A DNA stretch of 64,000 nucleotides from JARYGU01 sp033795365 (GTDB lineage Bacteria; Pseudomonadota; Alphaproteobacteria; Rhizobiales; Rhizobiaceae), in contig JARYGU010000004.1 in NCBI GenBank assembly GCA_033795365.1, positions 124,001-188,000 on the forward strand, written 5' to 3'. The notes beneath the pieces are model-generated. The model searched no databases, was not told the origin of the DNA, and worked only from the letters and a program-made list of their open reading frames with translations. Positions 61,046-64,000 of this stretch are shown here, in pieces (position 1 is the first letter of the stretch; each line of letters opens with the position of its first letter). The position numbers and the translations under genes were made by a program.

Positions 61046-62278
61046 ATGGATAAGACGGGAGAAGGGCACGAGCTGCCGGCGCTCGACAACGCCGGAGGCA
61101 TTTTGTCCCTGATCGCGACGGGAGCCGCGTCCTCGCGGGCAGAGCTGCTGCAGGCGTCGGGTCTCTCCCGGGTCACGGTTACCCAGAGGCTGAATGCGCT
61201 TTTGGCCTGCGGCTGGGTGCGTGAAACCGAAAAGACGCTGCCGAGCGGCGGGCGACCGACACGCGTGCTCGCCGTCAACGCGATGGCCGGCTTCATGCTC
61301 GTTGCCAATATCGGAGAGACCCACATCCATCTCGCGGCCATGGATCTGACACCCGCGGTGATCGATCAGGCCACCATTCCCTTCGGAGTTTCGGACGGTC
61401 CCGAATCCACTCTCGAGCGCATCGGCGACGCATTCGCGGCACTCGCCCTGACGGCGCAGAAGACCCATCCGTTCTTCCTCGGCATCAGCCTCAGCCTGCC
61501 GACCCCGGTGGATTTCAAGCGCGGGCGGGTGGTCGGCCCTTCTGTCCTGCACGGCTGGGACGAGTTCGACATCATCGGCCGTCTGCTCGCCCGCTTCAAG
61601 GTCAACGTCTACGTCGAGAACGACGTGAACCTGATGACGATATATGAATACCGGCGCAATTTTCCCGATGTGGACGATATGCTCTTCGTGAAGGTCGGCA
61701 CCGGCATCGGCAGCGGGATGATCGCGGGCGGGCGCATTTTCCGCGGCGCCCAGGGGGCCGCCGGCGATATCGGGCACATCCAGTTCCTGTCGGACGATGC
61801 CCCGCTCTGCCGATGCGGCAAATTCGGTTGCGTGGAGGCGCGCGCAGCCGGCTGGGCCATTGCGCGGGACCTTTCGGCCCGCGGCTTCAAGGCTGAAAAT
61901 GCCCGCGACGTGATCGACCTCGTCGAACAGCAGAAGCCGGAAGCCATCATGCTGCTGAGGGCGGCCGGGCGCACCATAGGTGAAGTGATCTCGGATGCGG
62001 TGAGCATCATCAACCCGAGCCTCGTCGTGGTCGGCGGCACGCTGGCGCGCGGCGGCGAGTTCCTGCTCTCGGGTATCCGCGAACTGGTCTATCAGCGATG
62101 CCTGCCGCTCGCCACCCGGGATCTTTCCATCGTGCTTTCGGCCTCGCGGGAAGACAGCGCCATGTTCGGCGCCGCCTATCTCCTGTTGGAGGATATGTTC
62201 AGCCCGACGAAAATCGATCGTCTGATGCAGCGCTTCCTGCGGGAGAGGGCGCCTTCCCCTTATCTGAGCGCCGTTTGA
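61046..62278 (+). CDS. ROK family transcriptional repressor (NagC/XylR type)
   Basis: Regulator of 410 residues. The N-terminal winged helix is at about 15-75 (SSRAELLQASGLSRVTVTQRLNALL in parts; GRPTRVLAVN). The ROK sugar-binding domain follows, with VENDVNLMTIYEY, KVGTGIGSGMIAGG, the zinc-site GHIQFLSDDAPLCRCGKFGC in parts and VVVGGTLARGGEF. GGGAGAAG precedes ATG 61046. Divergent from the kinase and importer, it probably represses them until the polyol or pentulose binds. Confidence 0.92.
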   Translation: MDKTGEGHELPALDNAGGILSLIATGAASSRAELLQASGLSRVTVTQRLNALLACGWVRETEKTLPSGGRPTRVLAVNAMAGFMLVANIGETHIHLAAMDLTPAVIDQATIPFGVSDGPESTLERIGDAFAALALTAQKTHPFFLGISLSLPTPVDFKRGRVVGPSVLHGWDEFDIIGRLLARFKVNVYVENDVNLMTIYEYRRNFPDVDDMLFVKVGTGIGSGMIAGGRIFRGAQGAAGDIGHIQFLSDDAPLCRCGKFGCVEARAAGWAIARDLSARGFKAENARDVIDLVEQQKPEAIMLLRAAGRTIGEVISDAVSIINPSLVVVGGTLARGGEFLLSGIRELVYQRCLPLATRDLSIVLSASREDSAMFGAAYLLLEDMFSPTKIDRLMQRFLRERAPSPYLSAV

Positions 62279-62297
62279 AGCCGCCGGTCCGTTTCGG

Positions 62298-63104
62298 CTA
62301 CGGCCTTGCCGGCACGATCGTGACTTTCCGCTCCACCGTCCGCAGCGCGGAAAGCGCATCCTGGGATACGCCCTCGTCGGTGATCACCTCGTCGATCTCG
62401 GAGGCGTCGCACAAGGTGCAGAAGCCGGGAGCGGTGAATTTCGAGCTGTCCACCAGCAGGATCGTGCGCCGGGCGGAAGCGATCATGGCGCGCTTGAGGG
62501 AGGCGACCTCCAGGGCCGTTTCGGTGAGCAACGTGCCGGTGACCGCCGAGGCGCCGGTCATGCAGAGATCGGCATGCAACGTCTTGATGAAGCTTTCGCC
62601 GGGTTCTCCGGCAAGATGCCGGTAGCCCGCCCGGACCGTGCCGCCCGGCAGGATGATCCGCCAGGATTTGATGTCCGCTGCGAAATCGGCGATCTCGAGG
62701 CTGTTGGTGACCACGGTCAGCGGCAGATCGCGTTCGGCTGTGGCGCGGACGGCTTCCATGACCGTCGAGGAGCTGTCGAAGATGACGCTGTCGCGGGCGC
62801 TGAGGCGCTGCGCCGCCTCCCGTCCGATCGCGACCTTCTCGGCGTGCTGGAGCTCGGCATTGACAGTCGTTTCACGCTCGAACGTGGCGCGCATCGGCTG
62901 CAACAGGTGCGCGCCGCCGTGGGTGCGCTCCAGATAGCCTTTTTCGACAAGGTGTTCGAGATCGCGTCGAACCGTCGATTGCGATCCGCCGATCGTGTCG
63001 GCGAGTTCCTGTATGCTGGCTGCGCCGTTGATGCGCAGGTGCTCCAGGATGAGGGCCCGACGTTTGGCGGGAACGATGTCGACGCGCTTGCTCGAAGACT
63101 CCAT
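62298..63104 (-). CDS. DeoR family transcriptional repressor
   Basis: Regulator of 268 residues. The DeoR helix-turn-helix is at about 12-65 (RRALILEHLRINGAASIQELA in parts; STVRRDLEHLVEKGYLERTHGGA in parts). The C-terminal sugar-phosphate domain has IFDSSSTVMEAVRA, TVVTNSLEIADFA, LPGGTVRAGYRHLAG and LVDSSKF. I start at ATG 63104 (MESSSKR), preceded by AGGTAG. It follows the SDR gene on the same strand, so the two probably form an operon extending beyond 63945. Confidence 0.92.
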   Translation of the reverse strand: MESSSKRVDIVPAKRRALILEHLRINGAASIQELADTIGGSQSTVRRDLEHLVEKGYLERTHGGAHLLQPMRATFERETTVNAELQHAEKVAIGREAAQRLSARDSVIFDSSSTVMEAVRATAERDLPLTVVTNSLEIADFAADIKSWRIILPGGTVRAGYRHLAGEPGESFIKTLHADLCMTGASAVTGTLLTETALEVASLKRAMIASARRTILLVDSSKFTAPGFCTLCDASEIDEVITDEGVSQDALSALRTVERKVTIVPARP

Positions 63105-63171
63105 GGATCTACCTGTTGGCGGTCGGTCCTTCATAGCGGCCGGCCGGATGTTGCCCGATTTCGGCCAATCT

Positions 63172-63945
63172 CTACCAAATCGTATAACCGCAATCCACCA
63201 CCACGACTGAACCGGTCATGGCGCTGGATGCGTCGGAGGCGAGGAAGAGAATGGGTGCGGCGATTTCGTCGGGACGCGCGACCCTCTTCATCGGCGTCAT
63301 CTCCATCCAGATCGGCATGCGGTCGGCTTGCGTGAAGCCGCCGCGCGACATGACCGTATCCACATAGGTGGGCGCCACGCAGTTGACGCGCACGCCGCGT
63401 TCGGCCCATTCGGCGGCCAGCGATCGCGTCATGTGGTGCACGGCGGCCTTTGCGGTGTTGTAATGCGCCTGACGTTGCGGCTTGTTCGAGATCAGGCCGG
63501 ATATGGAACCAAGCGTGACGATCGCGCCCCGCCCGCGTTCGAGCATGGGCCTGGCGAACTCCCGACACGACCAGTAGGCACCGTTGAGGTCGACGTCGAC
63601 GACCTTGAGCCATACGTCGTCGCTCATCTCCTCGCCGCCCGTATCGGGCCAGGCGATGCCGGCATTGGCGATCAGGATGTCGATTGCGCCGTGACGCTCG
63701 TTGGCGGCCCGTGCAGCGGCGGCGACGGCCTTGGAATCGGTGACATCGAGAAGAACCGCATCGACGTCATGGCCCTTCTCCCGCATTTCCCGCCGCCCGG
63801 CTTCGAGAACCTCTGGGTTCATGTCGGATATGACGACCCTGGCGCCGGCTTCGGCCAGCGCTTCGGCCGTGGAAAGGCCGATTCCGCGGCCCCCGCCGGT
63901 GATGAATGCCGTTTGTCCGTCCAATCGGAATTTTTCGAGGAACAT
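63172..63945 (-). CDS. Short-chain dehydrogenase/reductase, polyol type
   Basis: SDR of 257 residues. TGGGRGIG (17-24), NAGIA, catalytic Ser in LGSISG and YNTAK (YxxxK) are present. Asp in ISDMN after the second strand suggests NAD use. Together with the FGGY kinase and the DeoR regulator it would fit oxidation of a polyol such as arabitol, ribitol or xylitol. The substrate is inferred from context only. The last 55 bases before the window end hold its upstream region. Confidence 0.9.
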   Translation of the reverse strand: MFLEKFRLDGQTAFITGGGRGIGLSTAEALAEAGARVVISDMNPEVLEAGRREMREKGHDVDAVLLDVTDSKAVAAAARAANERHGAIDILIANAGIAWPDTGGEEMSDDVWLKVVDVDLNGAYWSCREFARPMLERGRGAIVTLGSISGLISNKPQRQAHYNTAKAAVHHMTRSLAAEWAERGVRVNCVAPTYVDTVMSRGGFTQADRMPIWMEMTPMKRVARPDEIAAPILFLASDASSAMTGSVVVVDCGYTIW

Positions 63946-64000
63946 GGATTTTCCTTCATGCCTGTCGCAGGGCTGTATCTGCCGCAGCGTGCTTGTTGCG

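Overview
The window is GC-rich, densely packed and dominated by solute importers, the style of a secondary replicon (chromid or megaplasmid) of a Rhizobiaceae bacterium such as Rhizobium, Ensifer/Sinorhizobium, Agrobacterium or Shinella. The main evidence is a complete minCDE operon, which these bacteria carry on the second replicon, with a CtrA-type box in front of it. Eight complete or nearly complete ABC importers, each with its own regulator and catabolic enzymes, fill most of the 64 kb. No tRNA, rRNA, CRISPR array, transposase or phage gene was seen.

Layout. 1-5570: a polyamine-type (PotABCD-like) importer on the minus strand, with an in-frame stop in the PotC-like permease, next to a TetR regulator, a SnoaL-like protein and an SDR. 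5580-15213: an amide-utilisation locus on the plus strand. It has a leader terminator, amiC, the antiterminator amiR, a five-gene urea/amide-type importer, formamidase (fmdA) and a double-domain nitrilase-family protein whose second half has lost catalytic residues. 15259-22736: an RbsBCA-like importer, a pdxJ paralogue and a SorC regulator on the minus strand, divergent from a LacD/YihT-like aldolase and a ROK kinase fused to a P-loop kinase. 23163-28838: a CUT1-type sugar/polyol importer with two different ATPases that carry complementary defects. 29140-31260: minCDE plus a small unknown gene. 31394-32944: a 14-TM MFS pump. 33083-39442: a second PotDBCA importer with an XRE-cupin regulator, an FAD oxidase and a cupin protein, probably polyamine or amine catabolism. 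39605-40684: a lone nucleotidyltransferase-fold gene behind a striking pair of AT-rich inverted repeats. 40750-48620: a peptide (Dpp/Gsi-like) importer with gamma-glutamyltransferase and a divergent GntR regulator. 48756-55872: a seven-gene minus-strand operon led by a LacI-PfkB fusion, then a glutamine-amidotransferase-like protein, a sugar importer with two permeases, and an M20 hydrolase. 56188-62278: an FrcBCA-like importer with an FGGY pentulose kinase and a divergent ROK repressor. 62298-63945: a DeoR repressor and an SDR, probably part of the same polyol pathway.

The plan repeats: a sensor or repressor binds a palindrome in a short divergent spacer, a periplasmic binding protein with an mRNA hairpin behind its gene feeds a permease/ATPase pair, and one or two enzymes start catabolism. 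The most unusual parts are the LacI-PfkB fusion operon with two candidate operators, the asymmetric ATPase pair, the half-dead tandem nitrilase behind an AmiC/AmiR leader, the ROK/P-loop fusion beside a pdxJ paralogue, and the repeated GTTATAAG inverted repeats before the lone nucleotidyltransferase-fold gene.
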